From Paenibacillus rhizovicinus (GTDB lineage: Bacteria > Bacillota > Bacilli > Paenibacillales > Paenibacillaceae), in NCBI RefSeq assembly GCF_010365285.1, contig NZ_CP048286.1, positions 6,684,001-6,748,000 of the forward strand: 64,000 nucleotides of DNA, written 5' to 3'. This document shows, piece after piece, positions 25,860 to 35,541 of the stretch (position 1 is the first letter of the stretch; every line of letters begins with the position of its first letter). The position numbers and the translations under genes are program-made. The notes under the pieces were generated by a model. The model was not told the origin of the DNA. It saw only the letters and a program-made list of their open reading frames with translations, and did not search any database.

Positions 25860-26582
25860 ATGACAAAGCTATGGAGCACGACAATCGCGCCCGGCGGAAA
25901 ATGGTCCGGCGTACTTGCCAAAGGCCGACTGCTCACGTTCACGGCGCTGCAGGACGATGCGAACCTGGCGGTCATGCTGTTCAACGCCCATGATTTGACG
26001 GAGCGCTACAACATGCCGGATACGCTGAAAGCCCAGTATACCGCTCGCTTGACGCGCGGGAACGTACTGATGAGCGACAACGGTCGCGTGCTTGCGAGCA
26101 TCGTGGAAGACGATCTCGGCTGGCACGATACGATATGCGGGGTAACGACCCGCGAGGGGACGGACGCCAAATACGGCGCGACGAATTATCAGACCGTTCG
26201 CAACGATTGGCTGCGCAGCGGCTACGAGAACTTCGCCGTCGAGCTGGTTCGCTGCGGCCTCGGCGTCCGCGATCTCGGACCGGTCGTGAATTTGTTCGCC
26301 AAGACGGCGTGCAATGAAGAAGGCGTCATGATTTACGATACCAAGCATTGCAAGGAAGGCAGCCAAGTGACGCTGCGCACGGACATGGACGTGTTGATCG
26401 TCCTGTCGAACACGCCGAATCCACTGAATCCTAGCACGGTCTACCCAACGGCGGCCGTCAAGCTCGATGTAGAGATCGCTCCAGCCTTCCAACCGGAGAC
26501 GGATTATTGTTATCGCTACCGCGGCGAGAACCGCCGGGCGTTCGAGAATACGGAAACGTATCATTTACTGGCCGGCAAGTAG
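25860..26582 (+). CDS. Urea-carboxylase-associated DUF1989 protein (carboxyguanidine deiminase subunit)
   Basis: A 240-residue protein of the UAAP1/DUF1989 type, with motifs LGWHDTICG and VVNLFAKTACNEEG. Two DUF1989 proteins encoded beside a urea/guanidine carboxylase were shown in other bacteria to form carboxyguanidine deiminase (CgdAB), which converts carboxyguanidine to allophanate and ammonia (established knowledge). The start ATG 25860 follows GGAGGAGGGG. It is the first gene after the riboswitch. I do not assign CgdA versus CgdB. Confidence 0.88.
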   Translation: MTKLWSTTIAPGGKWSGVLAKGRLLTFTALQDDANLAVMLFNAHDLTERYNMPDTLKAQYTARLTRGNVLMSDNGRVLASIVEDDLGWHDTICGVTTREGTDAKYGATNYQTVRNDWLRSGYENFAVELVRCGLGVRDLGPVVNLFAKTACNEEGVMIYDTKHCKEGSQVTLRTDMDVLIVLSNTPNPLNPSTVYPTAAVKLDVEIAPAFQPETDYCYRYRGENRRAFENTETYHLLAGK

Positions 26583-26649
26583 GACCAAGAGTGCAGCAAG
26601 GAATGGATAGCTTGGTGCGATAACCAAAAACGACGAGGAGGAATCCGCT

Positions 26650-27300
26650 ATGACTGCTTTTATCCGAACCGAAAGCGAACTGAACGAAGAACTGGCGATC
26701 GTGGACGAGACGATCCTGGCCGGAGACGGCTGGATGAAGGTGCTGGAGCCGGGGCAGGTGCTGCGCATCGTGGACCTGGAAGGCAATCAAGCCGCGGATA
26801 CGCTGTTCTTCGATGCCGATAACAGGGACGATCATTACAGCGCGGTCGCGACGATCGCGGGCCAAGGGAACATCTACTTGACGACGGGCTCCGTCCTTCG
26901 CGCGGAATCCGGCAAACCGCTCGTGAAGATCGTGGCCGATACATGCGGCAGGCACGATACGGTCGGCGGCTCCTGCTCCGCGGAGAGCAATACGGTCCGT
27001 TACGCGCATGACAAGCTGAGCATGCATAACTGCCGCGATACGTTCATGCTGCAACTGGCGCGGCACGATGGCGGCTATACGAAGCGCGACTTGGCGCCGA
27101 ACGTCAATTTCTTCATGAACGTGCCGGTGACGCCGGACGGCGGACTTACATTCGCCGACGGCGTATCGGCACCGGGCTGCTACGTCGAAATGGCGGCGAT
27201 CGCCCGCACGACGGTGCTGATCAGCAACTGCCCGCAGCTTAACAATCCTTGCAATGCTTACAATCCGACGCCGATTCGCGTGTTGATTTGGAATCCCTAG
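26650..27300 (+). CDS. Urea-carboxylase-associated DUF1989 protein (second deiminase subunit)
   Basis: A 216-residue UAAP2-type DUF1989 protein. Conserved segments include [27 protein letters not shown] and [12 protein letters not shown], with several Cys and His that could hold a metal. It probably forms a heteromer with the protein at 25860 for the deimination of carboxyguanidine. The ATG at 26650 has AGGAGG-type sequence upstream. The 67-base gap before it shows no separate promoter. Confidence 0.88.
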   Translation: MTAFIRTESELNEELAIVDETILAGDGWMKVLEPGQVLRIVDLEGNQAADTLFFDADNRDDHYSAVATIAGQGNIYLTTGSVLRAESGKPLVKIVADTCGRHDTVGGSCSAESNTVRYAHDKLSMHNCRDTFMLQLARHDGGYTKRDLAPNVNFFMNVPVTPDGGLTFADGVSAPGCYVEMAAIARTTVLISNCPQLNNPCNAYNPTPIRVLIWNP

Positions 27301-27352
27301 CATGAACGACAGCAAGCCAGAGAGAGAAAACGGATAACCGGGAGGGAAAGCC

Positions 27353-30300
27353 ATGTTCACGAAAGTTCTCATCGCCAATCGCGGCGCCATCGCCGTTCGT
27401 ATCGAACGTACGCTTCGCAAGCTCGGCATTCAATCCGTCGCCGTCTATACCGGCGCGGATCAAGACAGTCTGCACGTGGACGGCGCAGACGAGGCGGTTC
27501 TGATCGGTTCAGGACCGGCCAAGGAAAGCTATCTCGACGTCGAGCGTATTCTGCGCACGGCAATAGAAACCGGCGCTCAGGCGATTCATCCGGGGTACGG
27601 CTTCCTCAGCGAGAATGCCGCATTCGCCCGCGCTTGCCGCGAGAACGGTATCGTCTTCATCGGGCCGACGCCCGAGCAGATGGAGATGTTCGGCCTTAAG
27701 CATTCCGCGCGGGAAATCGCCGAGCGCGCTGGCGTTCCGATGCTGCCGGGCACGGCGTTGATCAGCGAGCTCGAGGAGGCGCTGGCGGAAGCGGAATCCA
27801 TCGGCTACCCGGTCATTCTTAAAAGCACGGCGGGCGGCGGCGGCATCGGGATGCGCGTATGCCGCGAAGCGCGGGACTTGCGCGAAGCGTTCGACGGCGT
27901 CCGTCATTTGGCGGAGACGAACTTCAAGAACGGGGGGATTTTCCTCGAGAAATATATCGCGAAAGCCCGTCACGTCGAAGTGCAAATCTTCGGCAACCGG
28001 TTCGGCGAAGTGGCGACGCTCGGGGAACGCGACTGCTCCATCCAGCGCCGCAACCAGAAGGTGATCGAAGAGAGCCCTGCGCCGAACCTGCCGGATCGCG
28101 TTCGCCAAGAGATGTTCGCGTCGGCGAAGCGGCTCGCATCCGAAGTCGGCTATCGCAGCGCGGGCACGATCGAATATTTGTACGACCCGGAAACCTGCCG
28201 GTTCTATTTCCTCGAGGTGAATACCCGGCTGCAAGTGGAGCATGGCGTAACGGAAGAGGTGCTCGGCATCGACCTCGTCGAATGGATGGTGCTGGAGGCG
28301 GCCGATGAACTGCGCGGCATCGAGGCGCGGGTCGGTCTTCCGTCGGGTCACAGCATACAAGCGAGGATCTACGCGGAGGATTGCCTCCAACAATTCCGGC
28401 CGAGCGCAGGGAAGCTGGATCAAGTGAAATTCGCGGCAGACGCGCGCGTGGAAACGTGGGTGCGCGACGGGATTACCGTTACGACGCTGTACGATCCGAT
28501 GCTGGCCAAGATCATCGTGCGCGGAGAGAGTCGCGCGGATGCCATCGCCAAGCTGGCCGCGGCGCTGGGCGAGACCCGGTTGTACGGGATTACGACGAAT
28601 TTGCAGTATGTACAGGCGCTGCTCGGGGAAGAGGAATGCTTAACTGGCAACGTATATACGCAGCTGCTGAACGGGTTCGCGCCTGCGGAGCGGGCGATCG
28701 AGGTCATCGACGGCGGCGTGCAGTCGACGGTGCAGGACTGGCCCGGCCGCAAGGGCTATTGGGACGTCGGCGTGCCGCCATGCGGCCCGATGGATCCGTT
28801 GTCGTTCCGCATCGGCAACAAGCTGCTCGGCAATGCCGACGATGCATCGGGTTTGGAGCTGACGCTTCGCGGCGGCGCCTATATGTTCCGCAGCGACATG
28901 ATGATTTGCTTGACCGGCGCGAACATGGAAGCGGAGCTGGACGGCGAAGCGGTTCCGGTTTATCGGCCGATTCCGGTCCGCCAAGGACAAGTGCTCCGAT
29001 TCGGCGAAGCGAAAACCGGCATGCGCAGCTATCTGCTTGTCGGCGGCGGCTTCGATATGCCGAAGATTCTTGGCAGCTCCGCGACCTTCACGCTCGGCGG
29101 CTTCGGCGGGCACGGCGGCCGCGCGCTGCGTGCCGGGGATGTCCTTGGCGTCGTTCGCGGCGACGGGGAAGGGGACGGCCAAAGCGGCAGCCTCGGCGTA
29201 GGCCAGGGAGCTGGCCTGAGCGGAGGCTTGGACGCCGGCGAATTGTCACGGATGCAGCTCCGAGAAGCCGACCGGCCGGAAATGACCCGCGCCTGGACGA
29301 TCGGCGTTATTCCGGGCCCGCACTGCACGGAAGAATATTTGAAGCCTTCGTATCTGAAGGAGCTGGCGGATACGGAGTTCGAGGTTCACTTCAACAGCTC
29401 TCGCACCGGCGTTCGGCTCATCGGACCGGCGCCGCATTGGGCGCGCGAGGACGGCGGCCAGGCAGGCCTGCATCCGTCCAACATCCACGACAACGCGTAT
29501 GCGGTCGGAACGCTGGACTTGACGGGCGACATGCCGATTCTGCTCGGACCGGACGGACCTAGCCTTGGGGGCTTCGTCTGCCCGGTGACGACGGCCTCGG
29601 CGGAATTCTGGAAGCTGGGCCAGCTGCATCCCGGCGACACGGTCCGTTTCCAGCTGCTGACGCTGGAAGAAGCGGATGAGCTGAGACAACGGCAGGAGGA
29701 TAATCTGGACGCCATGGGCGAAGCCGCTTGGAACAAGCTGGCGCCTGCGGCGCTGCCGCAGCCGAAGTCCGAAGAGGTGAAAGCGGCGTACCCGCTGCTT
29801 CACCAAGAGACGGACAACCGCCGCTTCCCGATTACGATCCGCTGCAGCGGCGACGAGAATATTTTGGTGGAGTACGGCGAGATGGAACTGGATTTGCTGC
29901 TGCGTTTCCAAGTGCATGCCCTGATGGAAGCCATCGAAAGCACCGGCGCGATTCCGGTTCAAGACCTGACGCCGGGCATTCGTTCGCTTCAGGTTCACAT
30001 CGATCCCAAAGCGACGACCGTGCAGGAAGCCTGCGAGCGTATCCTGGAGCTGGACCGCAATTTGCCGCCGCTGGAAGAAATCTCGGTGCCTTCGCGCATC
30101 GTGCGGTTACCGCTGTCTTGGGACGATCCGGCTACGCAGTTAGCCATAGACCGCTATCAACAGAATGTCCGTCCGGATGCCCCTTGGTGTCCGAGCAATC
30201 TTGAGTTTATCCGCCGCATTAACGGGCTGGACGGCATCGATGACGTGCAACGCATCGTATACGACGCCAATTATCTGGTGCTCGGCCTTGGCGACGTGTA

Positions 30301-31069
30301 TCTGGGAGCGCCGGTAGCGACCCCGATCGATCCGCGTCACAGATTGGTAACGACGAAATATAACCCGGCACGGACATGGACGCCTGAAAATGCGGTCGGC
30401 ATCGGCGGCGCATACATGTGCATTTATGGCATGGAGGGTCCCGGCGGTTATCAATTCGTCGGCCGTACGATCCAAATGTGGAATCATTTGAACCGCGAGA
30501 CAGCAAGCTTTCACGCGGGCAAGCCGTGGCTGCTGCGATTCTTCGACCAAATCCAGTTCTATCCCGTCAGCGACGACGAACTGCTTCGATTGAGGGAAGA
30601 CTTCATGCGCGGACGGTTCGAGGCGGACATTACGGAGACGACGTTCAAGCTGGGCGATTATTTGACTTTCCTTGCTTCGATCGAAGAGAGCGCGGATGCC
30701 TTCGTATCGAAGCAGCAAGCCGCGTTCCAAGCGGAGCGGGAGAGCTGGAAGGCGCTGGGTCTGGCCGAATACGTATCCGAGAGCGATACGGCGAAGGCGT
30801 CCGAGGAAGACGAACTGCCGGAGAACGCGGTCGGCGTTCGCTGCACGATGCCAGGCAGCGTATGGAAAGTGCTCGCGACGCCGGGTCAAGCGGTGAAGAA
30901 AGGCGACACGCTCATCATCGAGGAGAGCATGAAGATGGAATTTTCCCAAACTGCGCCATGCGACGGTTACGTGGCTTCCGTCTTCGTCAAGCCGGGGGAC
31001 GAGGTGCACGCGGGTCAACTGATCGTCAGTCTTGTGAAGGAAGCGGAGAGCGAGGTGTCGATTGCATGA
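27353..31069 (+). CDS. Urea/guanidine carboxylase (biotin-dependent)
   Basis: A 1238-residue biotin enzyme. The N-terminal biotin carboxylase domain (to about residue 450) has the ATP-grasp loop GGGGIGMRV and EVNTRLQVEH. The carboxyltransferase part follows as KipA-like (STVQDWPGRKGYWDVGVPP) and KipI-like (VEYGEMELDLLLRFQVHALM) segments. The C-terminus is a biotinyl domain with the lysine in EESMKMEF. A Gly-rich insertion near residues 600-625 is unusual. In guanidine operons this enzyme carboxylates guanidine rather than urea; the guanidine-I riboswitch and two DUF1989 partners argue for guanidine here. The residues that set specificity in the carboxyltransferase site were not examined. Its TGA overlaps the next start. 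Confidence 0.94.
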   Translation: MFTKVLIANRGAIAVRIERTLRKLGIQSVAVYTGADQDSLHVDGADEAVLIGSGPAKESYLDVERILRTAIETGAQAIHPGYGFLSENAAFARACRENGIVFIGPTPEQMEMFGLKHSAREIAERAGVPMLPGTALISELEEALAEAESIGYPVILKSTAGGGGIGMRVCREARDLREAFDGVRHLAETNFKNGGIFLEKYIAKARHVEVQIFGNRFGEVATLGERDCSIQRRNQKVIEESPAPNLPDRVRQEMFASAKRLASEVGYRSAGTIEYLYDPETCRFYFLEVNTRLQVEHGVTEEVLGIDLVEWMVLEAADELRGIEARVGLPSGHSIQARIYAEDCLQQFRPSAGKLDQVKFAADARVETWVRDGITVTTLYDPMLAKIIVRGESRADAIAKLAAALGETRLYGITTNLQYVQALLGEEECLTGNVYTQLLNGFAPAERAIEVIDGGVQSTVQDWPGRKGYWDVGVPPCGPMDPLSFRIGNKLLGNADDASGLELTLRGGAYMFRSDMMICLTGANMEAELDGEAVPVYRPIPVRQGQVLRFGEAKTGMRSYLLVGGGFDMPKILGSSATFTLGGFGGHGGRALRAGDVLGVVRGDGEGDGQSGSLGVGQGAGLSGGLDAGELSRMQLREADRPEMTRAWTIGVIPGPHCTEEYLKPSYLKELADTEFEVHFNSSRTGVRLIGPAPHWAREDGGQAGLHPSNIHDNAYAVGTLDLTGDMPILLGPDGPSLGGFVCPVTTASAEFWKLGQLHPGDTVRFQLLTLEEADELRQRQEDNLDAMGEAAWNKLAPAALPQPKSEEVKAAYPLLHQETDNRRFPITIRCSGDENILVEYGEMELDLLLRFQVHALMEAIESTGAIPVQDLTPGIRSLQVHIDPKATTVQEACERILELDRNLPPLEEISVPSRIVRLPLSWDDPATQLAIDRYQQNVRPDAPWCPSNLEFIRRINGLDGIDDVQRIVYDANYLVLGLGDVYLGAPVATPIDPRHRLVTTKYNPARTWTPENAVGIGGAYMCIYGMEGPGGYQFVGRTIQMWNHLNRETASFHAGKPWLLRFFDQIQFYPVSDDELLRLREDFMRGRFEADITETTFKLGDYLTFLASIEESADAFVSKQQAAFQAERESWKALGLAEYVSESDTAKASEEDELPENAVGVRCTMPGSVWKVLATPGQAVKKGDTLIIEESMKMEFSQTAPCDGYVASVFVKPGDEVHAGQLIVSLVKEAESEVSIA

Positions 31070-33093
31070 CGAACGAGATAAATCCGACAAACGCGGTAAA
31101 TGCGGCAAATGCAACAAGTGCAGCAAACGTTGAATGGCCTGGCAAGCTGACCGCCGCATGGCTGCGGGAACAATATCTGGGAGAGCTGTTGACGCCCGCT
31201 GCCGTGGTGCATGAGATTTTCCAGCGTTCCAAGCGGGATGAAGGCATGAATATCTGGATCACGCCGCCTTCGCCGGAGCGCATCCGCCCTTATCTGGAAC
31301 GCTTGTCCGATATGGATCCGGAGCAATTCCCGTTATGGGGCATCCCTTTCGCCATCAAGGACAACATCGATTGGGACGGCGCGCCGACGACCGCGGCTTG
31401 TCCGGATTTCGCTTATACGCCGGAAGAGAGCGCCGTCGTGGTGCAGCGTCTAATCGCGGCCGGAGCAATCCCGCTTGGCAAAACGAACCTCGACCAGTTC
31501 GCCACCGGCCTCGTCGGCACCCGCAGCCCGTACGGCGAAACGCATAACGCGCTGCGCCCCGAGCTCATCAGCGGCGGCTCGAGCTCCGGCTCCGCCGTCG
31601 CGGTGGCGCGCGGCCAAGCCGTCTTCGCGCTCGGCACCGACACCGCCGGCTCCGGCCGCGTGCCGGCGGCGCTGAACGGCCTCGTCGGCTATAAACCGAG
31701 CCTCGGCGCGTGGCCGACGAAAGGCGTCGTACCGGCATGCGCGAGTTTGGACTGCGTGACCGTGTTCGCTCACGACCTCGCCGACGCATTGGCCGTGGAC
31801 GCGGTCGCGCGCGGCGCGGAAGCTGCCGATCCGTGGTCGCGATCGCTTCCGGTTCCGGTTGCGAGTCGCCTTCCTGCGGCGGTATGCCTGCCGGAGGAGG
31901 CTCCAGCCTTCTACGGTCCCTATGCCGCGCAATATCGGGCTGCCTGGGAAGCTGCCGCCGCGCAAGTCGCGTCGCTCGGCATTCCGGTCATCCCGATCGC
32001 GATGGATGTGTTCGCGGAGGCGGCGGCCATTCTATACGGCGGCCCATGGGTAGCCGAGCGCTGGGCGGAGCTTGGCGAATTCGTGAACGGTCATCCGGGA
32101 TCGGCGTTTCCGGTGACGGAGCAGGTGCTGCGGACCGGCGAATCGCCGGCATATACGGCGGCGTCCGTATTCCAGGCGATGCATAAGCTGCAGCAGTATA
32201 AGCTTCAGGCCGGGAAGCTGCTGAAGGATGCCGTGCTTATGCTGCCGACCTGCGGCGGCACTTGGACGAGAGAAGACGTTCGCCGCGACCCGATTGCCGC
32301 GAACAGCGATATGGGCAAATACACGAACCATTGCAATCTGCTGGATCTATGCGCCGTAGCGGTGCAGGCCGGAGAAGCGGCGGAAGATATGCCGTTCGGC
32401 GTCACGTTCTTCGCGGCGGCGGAGAACGAGTCGCTGATTTGCGCAGCGGCTGCGGCTTTTGCGGCCGCGCGGGGCGATTCCGGTATTGGGACAATAGGCG
32501 TTGCGGGCGCATCTGGCCGAGACAGCGAGGACGAGGACGAAGTGGCGGCAGCGACGGGCAACCAACCGGCAGCGACACCGGGGATGCAGTCAGAAGCTTC
32601 GTTAGCCATTACGCAGGAACTTCAACTATCCAAACCGGCAGAGGCTTCGCCACCTGGGACGACGCATTCGACAGAGGCGGTGACAAACTCGCCGGAACAA
32701 GCAGCCAAAGCGGCAACGACGCTCGTCGCCGTCTGCGGCCTTCATATGCGCGGCTTCCCGCTGGAGAAGCAAATGCTCGGCTGCGGCGCCGTCTTCGTTC
32801 GCGAGACGGAGAGCGCGCCAAAGTACCGGCTCGTGAAGCTGCCGACCGTACCCGCAAAGCCGGGCATGATCAAGCAGGAGCAGGGCGGAGCGGCGATTAC
32901 GCTGGAGGTGTGGGAGATGCCGCTTGCGGCTTTCGGCGGATTCGTCGCAGGTATCCCTGCGCCGCTCGGCATCGGCAAAGTGGAGCTGAGCGACGGCAGC
33001 GAAGTGCCCGGCTTCACGTGCGAGGCTTATGCAGCCGCTATTTCCGAGGACATCACGCAAACGGGATCATGGCGTAAAGCCGTGCTCATGTAA
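31066..33093 (+). CDS. atzF: Allophanate hydrolase (AtzF type)
   Basis: A 675-residue amidase-signature enzyme that splits allophanate to ammonia and CO2. The catalytic Lys lies in GIPFAIKDNIDWD and the Ser pair in ISGGSSSGSAVAVARG. The C-terminal domain (from LVAVCGLHMRGFPLEKQML) is the allophanate hydrolase-specific part that completes decarboxylation. Between the two domains lies an unusual low-complexity linker of about 75 residues (Ala/Thr/Glu rich), and the N-terminus has an Asn/Ala repeat. The start ATG 31066 overlaps the carboxylase stop; a longer frame from 30418 is an artefact. It completes the pathway from guanidine. Confidence 0.94.
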   Translation: MTNEINPTNAVNAANATSAANVEWPGKLTAAWLREQYLGELLTPAAVVHEIFQRSKRDEGMNIWITPPSPERIRPYLERLSDMDPEQFPLWGIPFAIKDNIDWDGAPTTAACPDFAYTPEESAVVVQRLIAAGAIPLGKTNLDQFATGLVGTRSPYGETHNALRPELISGGSSSGSAVAVARGQAVFALGTDTAGSGRVPAALNGLVGYKPSLGAWPTKGVVPACASLDCVTVFAHDLADALAVDAVARGAEAADPWSRSLPVPVASRLPAAVCLPEEAPAFYGPYAAQYRAAWEAAAAQVASLGIPVIPIAMDVFAEAAAILYGGPWVAERWAELGEFVNGHPGSAFPVTEQVLRTGESPAYTAASVFQAMHKLQQYKLQAGKLLKDAVLMLPTCGGTWTREDVRRDPIAANSDMGKYTNHCNLLDLCAVAVQAGEAAEDMPFGVTFFAAAENESLICAAAAAFAAARGDSGIGTIGVAGASGRDSEDEDEVAAATGNQPAATPGMQSEASLAITQELQLSKPAEASPPGTTHSTEAVTNSPEQAAKAATTLVAVCGLHMRGFPLEKQMLGCGAVFVRETESAPKYRLVKLPTVPAKPGMIKQEQGGAAITLEVWEMPLAAFGGFVAGIPAPLGIGKVELSDGSEVPGFTCEAYAAAISEDITQTGSWRKAVLM

Positions 33094-33107
33094 GGATTTA
33101 CGACAAG

Positions 33108-33146
33108 CAGGCTGCGTCCAATCGGATGCGGCCTGTTTCGATTTTT
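33108..33146 (+). terminator. Terminator of the guanidine operon
   Basis: A 12-bp stem CAGGCTGCGTCC (33108-33119) with GGATGCGGCCTG (33124-33135), including two G-T pairs and loop AATC, is followed by TTTCGATTTTT. Confidence 0.8.
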
Positions 33147-33240
33147 GCTCAGGCGCAGGGCTTGGCACGCGTTGTGTTCGCAGCGGACTAGAAGACGAGT
33201 AGAGAGGAGGCGTATAATAGGAGGAATGGAGGTGCCTGCA

Positions 33241-33828
33241 ATGCGCATTTTGAAGAAAAGTTTGATCACGCTCGCGATATTAATTCTGGTGGCCGTCATC
33301 TTGGGCGTAGTAGCGATTCGGTACGTGAAACCAACAGAAACCTTGAATCTGAATTACAGTACCGTACCGCTGGAGGACCGGGCCGTCAGCATGGCGAAGA
33401 AGCTGAGCACGACGCTGAAGCTTTCGGAAGCGGATGTCAACAATATCGGCAAGGCATTCATCGCGGCAAATCCGCAATACGGTCCGAATGTGACGATTAC
33501 CGGGGCCCGTTTTCAATTCGAAGACGGACGCGTTGCCGGTCATTATAATTTGCTGGTCTTGGATCGCGTTCCGGTCGGCGTCGTCGTCTACTATCGTATC
33601 AAATGGCGCAATCCGAATTTGGTCGCCGAAGTCGACGAAGCGAAGCTGAGGGGCCGAAAGCTGCCGAACAAGTATTTCGACGATATCGTCATTCCGCTCG
33701 GAGATTCCATCCCGAAGCCGCTGCAGATCGAAAACGCGGAGCTGAGCGGAGAACAGCTGATCGTCAAAATCAAAAAGCCCACCTTATCCGAACTCACCCA
33801 GTTGCTGCGGCAAGAACTCGGATTATAG
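33241..33828 (+). CDS. Membrane-anchored hypothetical protein, 195 residues
   Basis: One N-terminal transmembrane helix (about residues 7-28, LITLAILILVAVILGVVA) anchors a beta-rich extracytoplasmic domain. I do not recognise a named family with confidence; it has the look of a YpmS-like secreted protein. The start is ATG 33241 with GGAGG eight bases upstream; an ATG at 33226 is less likely because it would overlap that site. No operon partner is evident. Confidence 0.75.
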   Translation: MRILKKSLITLAILILVAVILGVVAIRYVKPTETLNLNYSTVPLEDRAVSMAKKLSTTLKLSEADVNNIGKAFIAANPQYGPNVTITGARFQFEDGRVAGHYNLLVLDRVPVGVVVYYRIKWRNPNLVAEVDEAKLRGRKLPNKYFDDIVIPLGDSIPKPLQIENAELSGEQLIVKIKKPTLSELTQLLRQELGL

Positions 33829-33849
33829 GCAGGCCGGAAGTACGAAAGG

Positions 33850-33883
33850 ACGATAGAACGATAAAACGATAAAACGATAAAAC
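33850..33883 (+). repeat. Short tandem repeat (ACGATAAA units)
   Basis: Four imperfect 8-base units, ACGATAGA then three ACGATAAA, lie in the gap between the membrane-anchored protein and bioY. Confidence 0.8.
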
Positions 33884-33961
33884 GGAAGTACGATGATGCA
33901 CGCTGCTATGTAGCGATAATACTCTATTATTCGTACTTAATTAATCCTTCTTAATTACGGC

Positions 33962-34582
33962 TTAACGCAATCTTGCCAGCATCGGACGGAGCGTGCTGAT
34001 CAAAGCGGTTGCCGCGATAGCTTTGACGAAGTCGCCGAACAGGAACGGATAGCAGCCGCCTACCATTGCGGCATTGAAGGATAGCTTTGCTTTAAAGGCA
34101 TACCACGGAACGCCGCCGACGTAGGCCAGTACGACGCTGAACAGCACGAGGCTGACGAACAGCCAGGCGATGCCGGTCCGGTTCAGCTTCTTCGTACGGG
34201 CGAACAGCCGGTCGCTGGCGAAACCGATGAGCAGGGCGGAAATCGGAAACATCCATATGAAGCCGCCAGTCGCGCCGAATATAACCGAGATGCCGCCATA
34301 ACCGCCAAGCAGCGGAAGGCCGGTTGCCGTCAGCAGGAGGACGATCATGATGCTCAGGAACCCGTAGAAGGAGCCGAGCAGTCCGCCCGCAAGCATGACG
34401 GCGAATGTCTGCAGCGTAATCGGGACGGAAGAGAACCCTAACGGGATTTTGGCGAAGCTGAAGGCGACGAACAAGGCCGCGAACAGGGCGGTAAATACGG
34501 CGCCGCGAATCCAGGAAGCGGATTGGGATCTTCCGGCGGCAGAGATCGAAGTTTGGGTATTGCTGATTGGCGTGGTTTCCAT
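33962..34582 (-). CDS. bioY: Biotin transporter substrate-binding subunit BioY
   Basis: A 206-residue S-component of an ECF vitamin transporter with six membrane helices. The BioY signature is clear: SFAKIPLGFSSVPITLQTFA and GGYGGISVIFGATGGF. The start ATG 34582 has AGGAG eight bases upstream. It is divergent from the two genes that encode the energising module, with a BirA-type operator between them. It should bring in biotin, which also supplies the biotin carboxylase of the guanidine operon next door. Confidence 0.95.
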   Translation of the reverse strand: METTPISNTQTSISAAGRSQSASWIRGAVFTALFAALFVAFSFAKIPLGFSSVPITLQTFAVMLAGGLLGSFYGFLSIMIVLLLTATGLPLLGGYGGISVIFGATGGFIWMFPISALLIGFASDRLFARTKKLNRTGIAWLFVSLVLFSVVLAYVGGVPWYAFKAKLSFNAAMVGGCYPFLFGDFVKAIAATALISTLRPMLARLR

Positions 34583-34599
34583 TGTCAATTCTCCTCTCG

Positions 34600-34635
34600 A
34601 ATGTTAACCTTGTTATCTGTGAGTGGTTAACAATT
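34600..34635. promoter_or_regulatory. BirA-type operator between bioY and the ECF genes
   Basis: The inverted repeat AATGTTAACC (34600-34609), a 15-base spacer and GGTTAACAATT (34625-34635) match the Firmicute BirA operator pattern (TTGTTAACC, gap of about 15, GGTTAACAA). It lies where it can repress both divergent genes when biotin is plentiful. Confidence 0.88.
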
Positions 34636-34680
34636 AGCATCTTATCATGGGAGTAAACTTTTGGGAAGAGGGAAATTCGA

Positions 34681-35541
34681 GTGGTGGATCACCTACATAA
34701 TAGACTCGTTCTGCAAGGCGTGTCCGCTCTTCGTCGGCATGATGACGATGAGGCGGCTCCGAGGCTGGACGAGGTGGATTTCGCATTGCGCCCAGGGGAA
34801 TGGGTTAACCTTGTCGGCGTCAACGGCAGCGGAAAGTCCTCGCTGGCCCGTCTGCTGGCAGGCCTTCTTATCGATGGCGTTCAGGGAACGTGGAGCCGCG
34901 GTTTCGCTGGGGAGACGCCATCGCCGTATGTCATGCAGCAGCCCGATGCGCAGCTGTTCGCCGAAACGCCGCGCGAAGAGATTCGCTTCGCGCTGGAATG
35001 GCGCGGACTTGCGCCGGACATGATTGTGCCGGAGACGGAGTCGATTCTCCGCGATACCGGACTGCAGGCCGTCGGCGATCTGCCGTGGGAACGGCTGTCG
35101 GGCGGACAGCGCCAGCTGGCGGCCGTCGCGGCGGCATCCGCGGCCAAGCTCGCGCTGATCGTATTCGACGAGGCGACCTCGATGCTGGACGAACAGTCGA
35201 GACGCAGCGTGCGCGGCATTGCGGCGAAGCTGAACCGCGAAGGAGCGGCGGTCGTCTGGGTGACGCAGCGGCTTCAGGAAATCGGCGCAACGGAGCGAAC
35301 GGTCGCCATGTCGGAAGGCCGGATCGGTTTCGACGGTACCGGCGGACAGTTCTTGTACGGTTTGGACTATCCGCGCGGGATTAAGCCGGACGTGCCTCCG
35401 CCATGCCTGGCATGCGGCTTGCGATTGCCATATACGTCGCTTCTTGCTCTTGAGCTTGGCCGGAAAGGTAAGCTTCCGCCGCCTTTTCCCGAAACGGCGG
35501 CGGAATGGGAATCGGCGCTTCGGCAGGTGATCGAATCATGA
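34681..35541 (+). CDS. ECF transporter ATP-binding subunit
   Basis: A 286-residue ABC ATPase with Walker A VGVNGSGKSS, Q-loop YVMQQPDAQ, signature LSGGQRQLA and Walker B ALIVFDEAT. The helix before the signature and the QQPD motif are typical of EcfA. The start is GTG at 34681. Its stop overlaps the next ATG. A C-terminal extension of about 50 residues (from YPRGIKPDVPPP) resembles that of EcfA1 proteins. It would energise biotin uptake with BioY. Confidence 0.92.
   Translation: MVDHLHNRLVLQGVSALRRHDDDEAAPRLDEVDFALRPGEWVNLVGVNGSGKSSLARLLAGLLIDGVQGTWSRGFAGETPSPYVMQQPDAQLFAETPREEIRFALEWRGLAPDMIVPETESILRDTGLQAVGDLPWERLSGGQRQLAAVAAASAAKLALIVFDEATSMLDEQSRRSVRGIAAKLNREGAAVVWVTQRLQEIGATERTVAMSEGRIGFDGTGGQFLYGLDYPRGIKPDVPPPCLACGLRLPYTSLLALELGRKGKLPPPFPETAAEWESALRQVIES

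Noticed and set aside
30418-31065. N-terminal extension of allophanate hydrolase
   Set aside because: It overlaps the biotin carboxylase C-terminus in another frame; the real start overlaps the carboxylase stop.
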